A stretch of DNA of 64,000 nucleotides from Rhodospirillaceae bacterium (GCA_002722885.1 PBNE01000001.1:1-64000), one strand, 5' to 3'; counted from the stretch's first letter, positions 17,878 through 27,560 are shown. Numbers and translations: made by a program. The notes: generated from the letters alone by a model not told the origin.

Positions 17878-18671
17878 AAGCCCCCCGCCCGAAGAAGTCC
17901 CGATGAACGTCTTCGCTGAACACCTGATCGGGGCAGCCGTCGTAGGACAGCAGGAGCATGATCCGGTCAGGCCCGGCCTCGACCGGTGTGACCCGGTGCA
18001 GGGAACGGCTCCCGTTGAGGATTGTGAAATCGCCCTGCTTCTGGTCGAGCTGGCGGGTGCCGGGCCACTGACCCGACATGACGGCATCGATGGCATCACG
18101 CTGTACTGCTTCTGAGGTATCATCGGGCCGGTTCATGTGCGCAAATTCGAAGCAGCCACCCCCGCTGCAGCGCTGCACCATCAGGGTCACGACGCCATCG
18201 TTGGGATCGTAGTGCCAGCCTAACTCGTCGCCGGGCTGATGAGCACCCAGCATCGCGCCGACCATGGGATCGGTGCTGGGAAAGTTAGGTCTCGCGTTCG
18301 AGAACGGCAGCGATGAACCGGGTCATCGGATCCCAGCGATGAATCTGCAGGAACGGTGAATCCGCAGCCATCCGGTCACCGCCGACACCGCGCATGGAGG
18401 CCCGGGTTGTGCGATGCCATGCGAAACAGCCCGACCGGCGACCCTCTTCCGGATCCCGCTCGCGGCTTCGATAGAAACCGTCGACCATCAGCGCACGCGC
18501 CTCGGCCGCAAGGTCTTCAATCCTGTCGGCGCGAATGAAGCCGTCGAGCACAAAACAACCGTCGGCCAGGAACTGTGCCCGCCCACGCGCGACAAGAGCC
18601 TGTGCCTCAGGGCTCGCGGGATCAGCGATCGGGTACCGGTCGAGGTCGATGATGGCGTCGATCTCAGTCAA
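17867..18671 (-). pseudogene. HalD/BesD-like Fe(II)/2-oxoglutarate oxygenase, frameshifted
   Basis: Two adjacent minus-strand frames together encode one 2OG-Fe(II) oxygenase resembling the HalD/BesD halogenase-hydroxylase family. The N-terminal half ends with VLERET-stop at 18285-18287; the C-terminal half reads PNFPSTDPMVGAM in the next frame, and dropping one base near 18290 joins them. The C-terminal half holds LGWHYD (His and Asp ligands), GDFTILNGSRSLHRVTPV (distal His) and RIMLLLSYD. Because Asp is present where halogenases have Gly or Ala, the ancestor was probably a hydroxylase. The likely start is TTG 18671, which overlaps the stop of the upstream hydrolase gene. Confidence 0.75.
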
Positions 18672-19473
18672 GGCTTTCGATGATCTCGCGGATCTTCGTA
18701 TTGACCACATCGTGCTTGTGACCGCAGAGCGAAAGATGGCTCAGGCCTTCCAGCCGGTGGTAGTGGCCGTTGCCCGCAAGCGCCGCGCATTTCTTGCCGA
18801 GATAGGGCGGTGCCTGCATGTCCAACCCGAAACCGATCACGTGCATCGGCACGGTGCAGTCAGGCAACCGGTCGGTTGTGTCGAAGTCACAACAGGTCTG
18901 CCACTGGGCATCCAGCATCCTGCCGTCACGATGTTTGTAGGCCGCCTCAGTCACAGCACGCAGCTCCGCCCATTGCTCGGGATCGTCCATAACCTCGGGC
19001 GGGTACATGAAGACAGCATAGTGGGTGGTCGCAAAATCCGGCGGCAGATCGCCGTGTTCGCGGCGGTAGCGGATTTCCGATTCCATCCACTCCTTTGAAA
19101 AACCCTCAGACACCGCGAAGGTTCCCATGGGGATCGCAAGTCTGACCAGATGCGGCCAGTTGATCGCGATCTCCTGCACGATCAACGAGCCCATCGAGAG
19201 CCCGGCCACGATCACCGGCGGCTCACACACCGCCTCGATCAGTTCCGCGGCATCGCGCGCCATGTCGAGAATCGTCCAGGGCGGCCCTTCGGTGTGTTCG
19301 GTCTCGCCCACGCCGCGCGGATCCATCGTGGTGTTGCGGAAATCCGGAAAGCCACCGACCTGCCAGCGCATCTCCTCGCCCCGCTGATCGCCGCCTGGCA
19401 GCCAGACGATATCGGGGCCGGATCCGGACTGCTCGTAGTAGAGCTCCGCACCGGATGTCGTGAAATGCGACAT
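18664..19473 (-). CDS. Alpha/beta fold hydrolase
   Basis: A 269-residue cytoplasmic alpha/beta hydrolase. The nucleophile elbow is G-L-S-M-G, the oxyanion region is LPGGDQRG, and GLSHLSLCGHKHD near the C-terminus probably supplies the catalytic His. The family spans esterases, lactonases and C-C hydrolases, and nothing here fixes the substrate. It lies 16 bases after pepN and overlaps the frameshifted oxygenase gene, so the three form an apparent operon. Confidence 0.85.
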   Translation of the reverse strand: MSHFTTSGAELYYEQSGSGPDIVWLPGGDQRGEEMRWQVGGFPDFRNTTMDPRGVGETEHTEGPPWTILDMARDAAELIEAVCEPPVIVAGLSMGSLIVQEIAINWPHLVRLAIPMGTFAVSEGFSKEWMESEIRYRREHGDLPPDFATTHYAVFMYPPEVMDDPEQWAELRAVTEAAYKHRDGRMLDAQWQTCCDFDTTDRLPDCTVPMHVIGFGLDMQAPPYLGKKCAALAGNGHYHRLEGLSHLSLCGHKHDVVNTKIREIIESLD

Positions 19474-19489
19474 GGCTGTGTCCTTCCGC

Positions 19490-22117
19490 TCAGGCGAGCG
19501 ATTTACCGACCTTCTCCGTCAGATCGGGTGACAGGTCTTCCTTGGCGCCGATACGCGCAAGTTCGCCCTTCATGAGTCCTTGCCGCGCCGCATCGTGGCG
19601 ACGCCAGCGGCCCAGTGAATCGATCAGACGTGCGGCCACCTGCGGGTTCAGGCTGTCGAGTTCGATCAGCCGGTCCGCCAGGAAACGGTAGCCGGAGCCA
19701 TCGGCCTTGTGAAAGTTCACGGGGTTGCCCATGCAGAACCCACCCACCAGGGCATAGACCTTGTTAGGATTGGTGATCGTGAAGGCCTCATGGTCAAGCA
19801 GCGCTGTGATACGCTCCACCGCACGGGGCAGCGGCGAGGTCGATTGCACACCCAGCCACTTGTTCACGACGAGATCGTCATCACGGAACCGCTGGTAGAA
19901 GTCGTCGAAACAGGCCGCGCGTTCGGGTGTGTCCGTGTGCCCGATCAGCACCAGGGCGGTCAGCCGGTCGGTCATGTTGTCGGCGTCGTCGTACTCCGAT
20001 TTCACCAGCGCCACGGCATCAGCATCGCCGGGCGCGGCATAATAGGCCAGGGCCGCGCCCTTCAGCGCCCGTTGGCCCGCCTGTCTGGCATTGGGACTGT
20101 AGGGCGCATCGGTCCGGTTCGCCCGGAACGTAGCCAGCCAGTCATCACGGAACCGTTCGCCCACAGCCACCCGCATGGCCTCGCGGGCCGTGTTGATGGC
20201 ATCGACATCCACCGTCTCCATCTGATCGGCCAGATAGGTCTCCGCCGGCATCGCCAGCGCATGGGCCTTGAACATCGGGTCGAGGGAGCCATCGGCCAGG
20301 ATTGCGCCGAGCGCCGCGACATAGGGTTCGTCAATCACCGGTCCGCTGCCCGTCTGGACCTGCGCCACCATCTTCAGCAACACCCTGGTACCGTACTGCT
20401 GACCGGCCTCCCAGCGCGCGAAGTGATCGGCGTCATGCGTCATCAGGAACGCGCTGTCGTCATCGCTCAACTCGGTCTGCAGGCGTACTGGCGCGCTGAA
20501 ACCACGGTTGAGCGAGGGCACCGGGGGGGCGCCGACATTTTCGAAGCGGAACGACTGTCTCAGGCCGGTCAGGTCGAGTACATGGCTCGACGCCGCGACA
20601 CCCTCCACCGCGGTTTCCATTTCGCCGCCGTTGGGCCCGATCAGGCCGACCTCGAAGGGAATGTGGAGAGCGCCCTTTTTGTCCTGACCCGGTGTCGGTG
20701 TCGTCTCCTGAGCCAGCGACAGCTCATAGGTCCTTGTCTCTGCGTCGTAGACGCCCACAGCCGTGACCACCGGCGTGCCGGCCTGGCTGTACCAGAGCTT
20801 GAAGTGCTCCAGATCGGCGCTGTTGGCATCGGCCATGGCGGCCACAAAATCCTCGCAAGTCACGGCCTCGCCGTCGTGCCGTTCGAAATAGAGGTCCATG
20901 CCTTTGCGGAACCCGTCACGGCCCAGGATTCGCTCCATCATGCGGATCACCTCCGCACCCTTCTCGTAGACGGTCGCGGTGTAGAAGTTGTTGATCTCGA
21001 CAAAGCTCGATGGCCGGATCGGATGGGCCAGCGGGCTGGCGTCCTCGGGGAACTGCGCACCACGCAGGCGTCGCACGTCGCTAATCCGTTTGACCGCACG
21101 GCTGCGCATGTCGGCACTGAACTCCTGGTCACGATAGACCGTGAGCCCTTCCTTCAGCGAAAGCTGGAACCAGTCGCGGCAGGTCACCCGGTTGCCGGTC
21201 CAGTTGTGGAAATACTCGTGGGCGACCACCCCTTCGATCGCCTCATAGTCCCCATCCGTTGCCGTCTCCGGGCTGGCCAGGATCAGTTTCGAATTGAAGA
21301 TGTTAAGACTCTTGTTCTCCATCGCCCCCATGTTGAAATCGCCCACCGCGACGATGTTGAAGATGTCGAGATCGTACTCCAGGCCGTAGCGTTCCTCATC
21401 CCAGCGCATCGAGCGCTTCAGAGCATCCATTGCATAGGTGCATTTGTCCTGATTGCCGTGTTCGCTCCAGATCTTCAGCGCAACTTTGCGGCCCGACACA
21501 GTGGTGAAGCTGTCATCGAGACAGGCAAGATCGCCCGCGACCAGCGCAAACAGATAGGACGGCTTGGGGAACGGGTCGTGCCACACAGCGCGATGGCGAC
21601 CATTCTCGAGCGCTGTCTCCTCAATCAGATTGCCATTCGACAACAGCACCGGGCAGGTTTCCCGCTCGGCATCGATGGTGACGGTATAGACCGACAGCAC
21701 GTCGGGCCGGTCGGGATAGAAGGTGATGCGGCGGAAGCCCTCGGCCTCGCACTGGGTGCAGTACTTGCCCGACGACATGTAGAGCCCCTCGAGCGCCGTG
21801 TTGCTCGCCGGCGCAATCTGCGTCTGCGCCTCCAGGGTAAACCGCGCCGGCGGTTCATGGAGCGTCAGGCCCGCCGCGTCGTGGCTGTAAGCGGCGGCGT
21901 CCAAGGCAACACCGTCGACCGCGACGTGATCAAGCGACAGGTCATCACCGTGCAGTGCCAGCGGAGCGCCTGCCTCACCGACTGCCTCAATTTCCATCGT
22001 GGTGGTCACGCGGGTGGCTTGGGGCTCCAGCTCAAAATGGAGAGCCACTGAAAGGATGCGGTAGGCCGGCGGCTGATAATCACCGAGATGAATCACACGG
22101 GGTTCTTCGGTGCGCAT
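19490..22117 (-). CDS. pepN: Aminopeptidase N (M1 zinc metallopeptidase)
   Basis: An 875-residue M1 aminopeptidase that removes N-terminal residues from peptides in the cytoplasm. The substrate-binding GAMEN motif is clear, and the zinc site HEYFHNWTGNRVT is complete (HExxH with the later Glu in the downstream helix, ...KEGLTVYRDQEF). Length and the MRTEEPRVIHL-DY start fit the alpha-/gammaproteobacterial PepN group. ATG 22117 follows AAGGAC; the frame extends 18 codons upstream without similarity. It leads an operon with a hydrolase and an oxygenase pseudogene and is divergent from an MFS gene. Confidence 0.95.
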   Translation of the reverse strand: MRTEEPRVIHLGDYQPPAYRILSVALHFELEPQATRVTTTMEIEAVGEAGAPLALHGDDLSLDHVAVDGVALDAAAYSHDAAGLTLHEPPARFTLEAQTQIAPASNTALEGLYMSSGKYCTQCEAEGFRRITFYPDRPDVLSVYTVTIDAERETCPVLLSNGNLIEETALENGRHRAVWHDPFPKPSYLFALVAGDLACLDDSFTTVSGRKVALKIWSEHGNQDKCTYAMDALKRSMRWDEERYGLEYDLDIFNIVAVGDFNMGAMENKSLNIFNSKLILASPETATDGDYEAIEGVVAHEYFHNWTGNRVTCRDWFQLSLKEGLTVYRDQEFSADMRSRAVKRISDVRRLRGAQFPEDASPLAHPIRPSSFVEINNFYTATVYEKGAEVIRMMERILGRDGFRKGMDLYFERHDGEAVTCEDFVAAMADANSADLEHFKLWYSQAGTPVVTAVGVYDAETRTYELSLAQETTPTPGQDKKGALHIPFEVGLIGPNGGEMETAVEGVAASSHVLDLTGLRQSFRFENVGAPPVPSLNRGFSAPVRLQTELSDDDSAFLMTHDADHFARWEAGQQYGTRVLLKMVAQVQTGSGPVIDEPYVAALGAILADGSLDPMFKAHALAMPAETYLADQMETVDVDAINTAREAMRVAVGERFRDDWLATFRANRTDAPYSPNARQAGQRALKGAALAYYAAPGDADAVALVKSEYDDADNMTDRLTALVLIGHTDTPERAACFDDFYQRFRDDDLVVNKWLGVQSTSPLPRAVERITALLDHEAFTITNPNKVYALVGGFCMGNPVNFHKADGSGYRFLADRLIELDSLNPQVAARLIDSLGRWRRHDAARQGLMKGELARIGAKEDLSPDLTEKVGKSLA

Positions 22118-22251
22118 GGGGTGTCCTTGTTGGTTGGCCGCATCCTGAACGATTTGAGGGAGACAGGACAACCGAAAGGCCGATAGGGTTTTCCGTTCCC
22201 GGTCGCCGGGTGGTGCCGTCTTCTGCGACGGCGAATTCTGGTGTCGCGCCG

Positions 22252-23454
22252 ATGCGGATGCGTTTCGTCGCCGAACTGACCCGGCCGGGCCCCTGGATGT
22301 TCGCCAGCTTCTGGGCGCTGGAAAGCCTCGCGCGGTCCGTTGTGGCGCCCGTCGTACCGGTCGCAGCCTATGACCTTCTGGGCGAGAGCGACCTCGCCAT
22401 GACCTCCATGTTCGTGATCGTGGGCCTGGTCTCGATCGCCTCGGCTTTTGTCATTCCCTTTGTCGTTCACAGGCTCAAGCCGGTCCGGACCTACCAGCTC
22501 GGCGCCGTCCTTGTGATGATCTCCCCGGCCATCATGGCAATCGGCACCTTCACCACCGTGTTCGGCGGCCTCTTCCTGCGCGTCTTTGCCACGAACTGCC
22601 TGATGGTTGGCCTCTCGCTCTTCATCATGGCTTACATCCGCAAGCGCGACATGGGGCGCAGCGAACCCATACGAGTGCTGATGGCGTCAGTTCCTTGGGC
22701 GATCGGCCCCACGCTGGGCCTGTGGCTCTATGAGAACGAGGGCCTGGCCGCCCCCTTCCTGGTGTCGGCTGTCGTCGCGCTCGCTTTGATCGCCTATCTC
22801 GCTGTGGTCCGCATCGACGAGACGCCGATCCTGAAGGCCGCACCGAAGGAGCCCGCCAGCCCACTCTCCTACATTCCGCGATACGTCGGCCAGGCCCGTC
22901 TGCGGCTTGCCTATCTGCTGACCTTCGGGCGTGAGAACTGGTGGTGGATGATCTATCTCTACCTGCCGGTCTACGCCGAACGGAACGGTCTTGAGGTGCG
23001 TATCTTCGGCATCGATCTTCCGGCCGGCGGCCTGGCCCTGTCGTTCTGCAGCGGCATTCAGCTCTTTGTGCCGCTCTGGGGCCGGCTGATGCGCAGGATT
23101 GGCATGCGCCGCCACATGATGGGCGGGCTGGTGATCACCGGAGTTCTCGTATTTCTTGCCGGCATGGCCTTCGGCGATCCCTGGATCGTCACCGGCCTCA
23201 TCCTGCTGTCGTCGGTCTCGCTAACCAGTATCGAAGCGGCCGGCAACACCCCGTTCCTGCGTTCGGTCAGAAGCCGGGAGCGGACCGAGATGGCCATGGT
23301 CTACGGCACCTACCGCGACATGGTCGGGCTCGTGGTCCCCGCCTGCTATTCCCTGATCCTGCTGTTCTTCGAACTCGATGCCGTCTTCATGGCCTCGGGC
23401 GTCGTGATGCTGCTTTACGCCTGGTATGCCCGCTATCTGCCGAAGAGCATGTAG
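22252..23454 (+). CDS. MFS transporter (intact paralogue of the amber-interrupted gene)
   Basis: A 400-residue inner-membrane MFS transporter with about 12 hydrophobic segments. It is a clear paralogue of the broken MFS gene at 14507-15766: LRLA-x-LL, RERTEM, and the C-terminal AWYxRYxPK/R ending agree. ATG 22252 is used; GTG 22213 would add 13 residues, and neither has a strong ribosome-binding site. Substrate unknown. It may back up the broken copy. Confidence 0.82.
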   Translation: MRMRFVAELTRPGPWMFASFWALESLARSVVAPVVPVAAYDLLGESDLAMTSMFVIVGLVSIASAFVIPFVVHRLKPVRTYQLGAVLVMISPAIMAIGTFTTVFGGLFLRVFATNCLMVGLSLFIMAYIRKRDMGRSEPIRVLMASVPWAIGPTLGLWLYENEGLAAPFLVSAVVALALIAYLAVVRIDETPILKAAPKEPASPLSYIPRYVGQARLRLAYLLTFGRENWWWMIYLYLPVYAERNGLEVRIFGIDLPAGGLALSFCSGIQLFVPLWGRLMRRIGMRRHMMGGLVITGVLVFLAGMAFGDPWIVTGLILLSSVSLTSIEAAGNTPFLRSVRSRERTEMAMVYGTYRDMVGLVVPACYSLILLFFELDAVFMASGVVMLLYAWYARYLPKSM

Positions 23455-23458
23455 CGGG

Positions 23459-24691
23459 TCACGTTTGAGGCGAGGCCTGCAGCCGCGCCAGAGGCTTTTC
23501 GTCGATCGCCAGGTGCACCAGCGCCGCCGCCAGGCCCAGCGCCGCACTCAGCCACCAGACTACGTCGTAGGACCCGGTGCTGTCGTAGAGGCGTCCTGCC
23601 AGCCAGACCCCGATGAAGCTGCCGAGCTGGTGGCTGAAAAACACGATGCCGAACAGCATTGCCATCCAGCGCGTTCCGAAGACCTGGGCCACGATGCCCG
23701 TGGTCAGCGGCACGGTGGCCAGCCACAGGAATCCCATGGCCGCCGCAAAGGCGTAGATCTTGAATTCGGTTTTGGGCGCCATCAGCAGCGCAACGATGAT
23801 GATCGAACGCAGGAAATAGATGCCGGCCAGCCCGCAACGTTTGCTCCAGCGCTGACCCAGGACACCTGCCGCCAGACAGCCCAGAATGTTGCACCCACCC
23901 ACGATCGCAATGGCGTTGACCGCCACGCCGGCTGTCAGCCCCTCCCCAGTGATATAGGCCGGAAAGTGAATCGTGATGAAAGCGATCTGAAAGCCACAAA
24001 CGAAAAATCCCAGGGTGAGCAAAACGTAACCCCGATGGGTACAGGCTTCCTGCAGTGCAGCCATCACACCCTGGTCGCTGGCGACCTCGCCCACGCCACG
24101 ACGGGCCTTCGGCAGAGTTAGCGCCAGCGGGATGATCACGAGCGTGGCCATCGAAAGCACCAGAAGCGCACCCTGCCAGCCGAAGGCTTCGATGGCGAAA
24201 TGAGCATTGGGCGAGAACACAACCTGACCGAACGACCCCGCAGCCGTACCTAGGCCCAGGACAAGGGAGCGTTTTTCCGGTTCCACGACGCGAGCCATCG
24301 CCGCCATGACCAGCGAGAACGACGTGAAGGCGATGCCCAGCCCGACCAGCACACCGGCCGTCAGGTGAAACAGCCACCCTGCCTCCACAACAGACATCAG
24401 CCAGTTGCCCACGGCATAGGCCAGCGCCCCGGCGATGATCACCTGTGACGGTCCGTATTTGTCGGCCAGCATCCCGGCCACCGGCACACCGAGGCCCCAC
24501 AGCAGGTTCTGCAATGCAAGCGCAATCGAAAAGGTCTCGCGGCTCCACAACCGTTCCTCGGTCATCGGCTCCAGGAACAGGCCATAAACCGCACGCACAC
24601 CGAACCCGATCATCGCAATGGCGCAACCGGCAGCGATCACCATCAACGGTGTCCGCCAGGTCGATGGCGGAGAAGCCTGAACGTCAGTCAT
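23459..24691 (-). CDS. MFS transporter, OFA/monocarboxylate-like
   Basis: A 410-residue MFS transporter with about 12 hydrophobic segments, including loop motif GMLADKYGPSQV (MFS motif A type) after TM2. It resembles oxalate/formate antiporter-like or monocarboxylate porters. ATG 24691 follows AAGGG; an upstream ATG at 24754 is in frame but gives a Cys/Arg-rich leader without similarity. It converges on the preceding MFS gene with only four bases between the stops. A GGATGC-ATC-GCATCC palindrome lies 51-65 bases upstream. Confidence 0.85.
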   Translation of the reverse strand: MTDVQASPPSTWRTPLMVIAAGCAIAMIGFGVRAVYGLFLEPMTEERLWSRETFSIALALQNLLWGLGVPVAGMLADKYGPSQVIIAGALAYAVGNWLMSVVEAGWLFHLTAGVLVGLGIAFTSFSLVMAAMARVVEPEKRSLVLGLGTAAGSFGQVVFSPNAHFAIEAFGWQGALLVLSMATLVIIPLALTLPKARRGVGEVASDQGVMAALQEACTHRGYVLLTLGFFVCGFQIAFITIHFPAYITGEGLTAGVAVNAIAIVGGCNILGCLAAGVLGQRWSKRCGLAGIYFLRSIIIVALLMAPKTEFKIYAFAAAMGFLWLATVPLTTGIVAQVFGTRWMAMLFGIVFFSHQLGSFIGVWLAGRLYDSTGSYDVVWWLSAALGLAAALVHLAIDEKPLARLQASPQT

Positions 24692-24741
24692 GACGGGCAC
24701 CCTTCTGGGTCGGCGGGGAAGGAGAACATTGCAACAACATC

Positions 24742-24756
24742 GGATGCATCGCATCC
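24742..24756. promoter_or_regulatory. Palindrome upstream of the OFA-like MFS gene
   Basis: GGATGC-ATC-GCATCC is a perfect 6-bp inverted repeat around a 3-base centre, 51 bases upstream of the minus-strand ATG at 24691. Position and size suit an operator, but there is no independent support. Confidence 0.35.
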
Positions 24757-24834
24757 TGGTGCTGGAGTCACCTTAACGGCTCGGCAGTCCGTGCCGAAAG
24801 CCCGGGATTGTCTACGTTCAATCAGGGAGCGGTG

Positions 24835-25047
24835 TCAGCCGTCGAGCAGCCTCTTCAAGGCACGGCCCGCAAACCGGGCGGGGTGCTCACCGGACGGGCG
24901 TTCGGTCGCCATCTGGCGCAACTCCCCTGCCTTCTGGTCGATCACGGGCTTGGCGTTCTGCTCATAGGCCTCGCGCGCCTTGGCCTGCAGGCGCGGATCG
25001 GTCGCGGCCTTGCGGGCCGCGGAAAGGAGCAACCGACGGATAATCAT
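24835..25047 (-). CDS. Small hypothetical protein, 70 residues
   Basis: A basic, helical 70-residue protein (MIIRRLLLSAARKAATDP...) with a hydrophobic N-terminal patch and a charged remainder ending GRALKRLLDG. I recall similar small uncharacterised proteins in Rhodospirillales but cannot name a domain. It has a normal codon pattern and ATG start. It is followed on its strand by a TCGGCA-GTCCG-TGCCGA hairpin (24781-24797) without a T run. Confidence 0.6.
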   Translation of the reverse strand: MIIRRLLLSAARKAATDPRLQAKAREAYEQNAKPVIDQKAGELRQMATERPSGEHPARFAGRALKRLLDG

Positions 25048-25187
25048 GGTGTCGAGACTACCACAGAGGATCGCAATCGGCCACCGGACACCCCGTCACA
25101 TCGCGTGTTCTCTGGCGCTGCCTACCACAAGATCTACTGTACATGGGGTTAAACGTCGAAAAACACACGGCCCCTCTCCCCGGACGA

Positions 25188-25850
25188 TCAGATCGGCGGC
25201 ACGATCTCCGCACCCACGGCATCGAGACCGGGCTTTAAGAAGAGCAGCAGGGCCAGCCGGCGATCCTCCAGGGTGGAGCCGAAACCGTCCCCGCTGGAGT
25301 GCCAGAACCAGGGCCGGAACAGGATGCAGCGATTGAAGATGCAGCGATTGAACTTGAGCGGCAGCGTGAAGTTGAACTCCCACTCGTCTATGTTCTCGCC
25401 CTTGGCGGGATCGAGGATATCGGTCAGCGCCTCACGAGGGGTCGGCTTGCCATAAATGGTCTGGGCTTCCTCGTTGGTGATCGGTGCCCCGTCCGAGCCG
25501 GTGGGGCGATGACGGAAAAATCGGTGCCGCCCTGCCAGTCCTCGTCGCGGCTCGGTCCGATGATCCCGGCCCAGACCGCTCCGGGGTCGACATGGACACG
25601 GCCTACCGGACGTTCGTCATCGGCGACCGTGATCCGGGCACAGCCGTGCGACTGGCCCAGCGGAGCAAGCCGCTGGCGGAGAATATTCGAGAACATCTTC
25701 TCGCGGTTGGGTCAAGCCATCGACTGCTTCGAGTTTCGCCCCTTGTAGTAGACCGTGTCGGGCGACCGCGGATAGTCCATCGAGAGCGCCGTCTGGCGCG
25801 GCCGCCGGATTGTCGAAGAAGTTGTCGAGAACGAGGTAGGACGATTGCAT
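25188..25850 (-). pseudogene. DUF6445-like oxygenase-fold gene with several lesions
   Basis: Four minus-strand segments read together give a DUF6445-like protein (jelly-roll, prolyl-hydroxylase-like): YLVLDNFFDNP, RVHVDPGAVWAGII, LPLKFNRCI and RPWFWHSSGDGFG. Lesions found by eye: a frameshift near 25800 after DNFFDNPAA; a TGA at 25712-25714 between QSMA and PNREK, probably from a Trp codon; a frameshift near 25510 after DFSVIA; and a 15-bp tandem duplication at 25323-25352 that repeats FNRCI in frame. The gene starts 6 bases after the aldo/keto reductase stop, so it was the second gene of that operon. Confidence 0.75.
25323..25352. repeat. 15-bp tandem duplication inside the DUF6445 pseudogene
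   Basis: The unit gatgcagcgattgaa occurs twice head to tail (25323-25337 and 25338-25352). On the coding strand it duplicates five residues of the FNRCI motif without shifting the frame. It looks like a replication-slippage event. Confidence 0.9.
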
Positions 25851-25856
25851 GCCAGT

Positions 25857-26801
25857 CTAGGAACCCACGATCTCGGAGATGTCATCCATTTCATCAGGGG
25901 TCATGCACCAGGCGGTGACCGCTGCTGCGTTGGCCTTCACCTGCCTGGGCTTGGTCGCGCCGCAGATCACCGTGCTGACGACCTCGTGGCTGGCCAACCA
26001 GCCGATCGCAAGTTCCAGCAGCGTGTGTCCATGATCGGCCGCATAGGCATCGAGCCGCTCCATGCGGTCAAAGTTGTCGTCGCTCAGCATGCCGTGTTCG
26101 CCATCATCACCGCTGCCCAACCGGGTGGTGCGGGCGGGGCGTTTGCCCCTCGTGTACTTGCCCGAGAGCAGCCCCATGGCGAGGGGATAATAGGGCATCA
26201 CGCCCAATCCGAAGCGTTCGGCCGCGGGCACCACTTCGGCCTCGATCTCGCGCGAAAACAGGTTCCATTCGTTCTGGGCGGCCACGAAGTTTGGGATGCT
26301 GTTGCGGTCGGCCTGCCAGGCTGCATCGGCGATCTGCCAGCCGGCATAGTTCGAACATCCGGCGTAGCGGATTTTGCCCTGGTCGATCAGCCGATCCAGC
26401 GCGTCCAGCGTCTCGGCCACCGGCGTGCGCGGGTCCGGCGCATGGTGGAGGTAGAGGTCGATGTAATCCGTGCCCAGCCGCTTCAGACTGCCTTCGCAGG
26501 AACGGATGATGTAGTCGCGGCTGCCGCGCGGGATCTCGCGCTGGTCGCTCTCCTTCTTCATGCCGAACTTGGAGACGACCACAACGTCCTTGCGTCGGGC
26601 ACCCAGCGCCTTGCCCAGAATCCTCTCGGAGGTGCCGTCGTCATACATATCGGCGGTATCGAACAGCGCCACGCCGGCATCCAGACCGGCATGCACCACC
26701 TTCTTGCCCTGTGCCTCGCCGACCCACCAACCCAGCGTGTTGCAGCCCATCCCGGCCAGCGACACCTGAAGGCCCGAGCGGCCAAACATCCGATACTCCA
26801 T
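25857..26801 (-). CDS. Aldo/keto reductase
   Basis: A 314-residue NADPH-dependent aldo/keto reductase with a TIM-barrel fold, of the YghZ/Kv-beta-like group acting on aldehydes or ketones in the cytoplasm. The catalytic tetrad is visible: Asp and Tyr in FDTADMYDDG, Lys in VVVSKFG, and His in LYLHHAPD. The C-terminal ICGATKPRQV segment fits NADP phosphate binding. ATG 26801 follows AAGGACGG. It precedes the DUF6445 pseudogene by 6 bases and is divergent from a Nudix gene. Confidence 0.92.
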   Translation of the reverse strand: MEYRMFGRSGLQVSLAGMGCNTLGWWVGEAQGKKVVHAGLDAGVALFDTADMYDDGTSERILGKALGARRKDVVVVSKFGMKKESDQREIPRGSRDYIIRSCEGSLKRLGTDYIDLYLHHAPDPRTPVAETLDALDRLIDQGKIRYAGCSNYAGWQIADAAWQADRNSIPNFVAAQNEWNLFSREIEAEVVPAAERFGLGVMPYYPLAMGLLSGKYTRGKRPARTTRLGSGDDGEHGMLSDDNFDRMERLDAYAADHGHTLLELAIGWLASHEVVSTVICGATKPRQVKANAAAVTAWCMTPDEMDDISEIVGS

Positions 26802-26905
26802 GACAACCGTCCTTGTGTGATACCGCGCTATCCTAGTCGCCCCGGCACGATCAGCACAACGCGCACTGTGTTGCCGCAAGCCATCATGCGGGTTAGGTCA
26901 TCGCC

Positions 26906-27535
26906 ATGACCCAAGATTTCTCTGTCAGTGATGACCTGCGTTCGGCCATGGCCGAGCGGATCGATGCGTTCGAACGCCTGCCGCAGGATGGTGAAGGCCT
27001 GAAACGTGCCGCCGTCACCATGACCGTGATTGACGACGGCGAGGGCCATGGCGCCTTTATCCTGACCCGGCGGACCGCAAAGATGAATCGTCATGCGGGC
27101 CAGTGGGCACTGCCGGGGGGGCGGCTCGACCCCGGAGAAACGCCGGAAAAGGCCGCGCTCCGCGAGCTCGAGGAAGAGGTCAACCTCTCCCTGCCGCCTG
27201 AAGCTGTTCTGGGACAGCTCGACGACTATCCCACACGCTCGGGCTATCTCATCACGCCGGTCGTCATCTGGGCCGGTGAGACGGTCGATCTCGTCGCCAA
27301 CCCCGACGAGGTTGCCGCGATCCACCGCATCCGCTTTTGCGTGCTGTTCAAGCCGGGCTCGCCGGAGTTCGTGTCGATCCCCGAAAGCGACCGTCCGGTG
27401 ATCCGCATGCCGATTGCGGGAACTAAAATTCACGCACCGACGGCCGCCGTCATCTATCAGTTCCGCGAGGTCGCGCTATCGGGTAAGCCCACCCGCGTCG
27501 CGCATCTCGAACAGCCGGTGTTCGCCTGGCGCTGA
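26906..27535 (+). CDS. Nudix hydrolase, CoA-pyrophosphatase-like
   Basis: A 209-residue Nudix enzyme close to the CoA diphosphatase (NudL) group, which cleaves CoA or its derivatives to phosphopantetheine and 3',5'-ADP. The extended motif upstream of the box (LTRRTAKMNRHAGQWALPGG) resembles the NuCoA signature, and the Nudix box runs GGRLDPGET-PEKAALRELEEEVNL. The overlong C-terminal half departs from NudL, so substrate assignment is moderate. It is probably co-transcribed with the short YqaE-like gene 25 bases downstream. Confidence 0.85.
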   Translation: MTQDFSVSDDLRSAMAERIDAFERLPQDGEGLKRAAVTMTVIDDGEGHGAFILTRRTAKMNRHAGQWALPGGRLDPGETPEKAALRELEEEVNLSLPPEAVLGQLDDYPTRSGYLITPVVIWAGETVDLVANPDEVAAIHRIRFCVLFKPGSPEFVSIPESDRPVIRMPIAGTKIHAPTAAVIYQFREVALSGKPTRVAHLEQPVFAWR

Positions 27536-27560
27536 AGCCCTTCCCAACAAAGGACCCGTT

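Noticed and set aside
19709-22051. 780-codon open frame on the plus strand opposite pepN
   Set aside because: It is an antisense shadow of a well-conserved gene in GC-rich DNA and has no protein-like features.
24781-24797. TCGGCA-GTCCG-TGCCGA hairpin after the small hypothetical gene
   Set aside because: No T run on the relevant strand; not called as a terminator.
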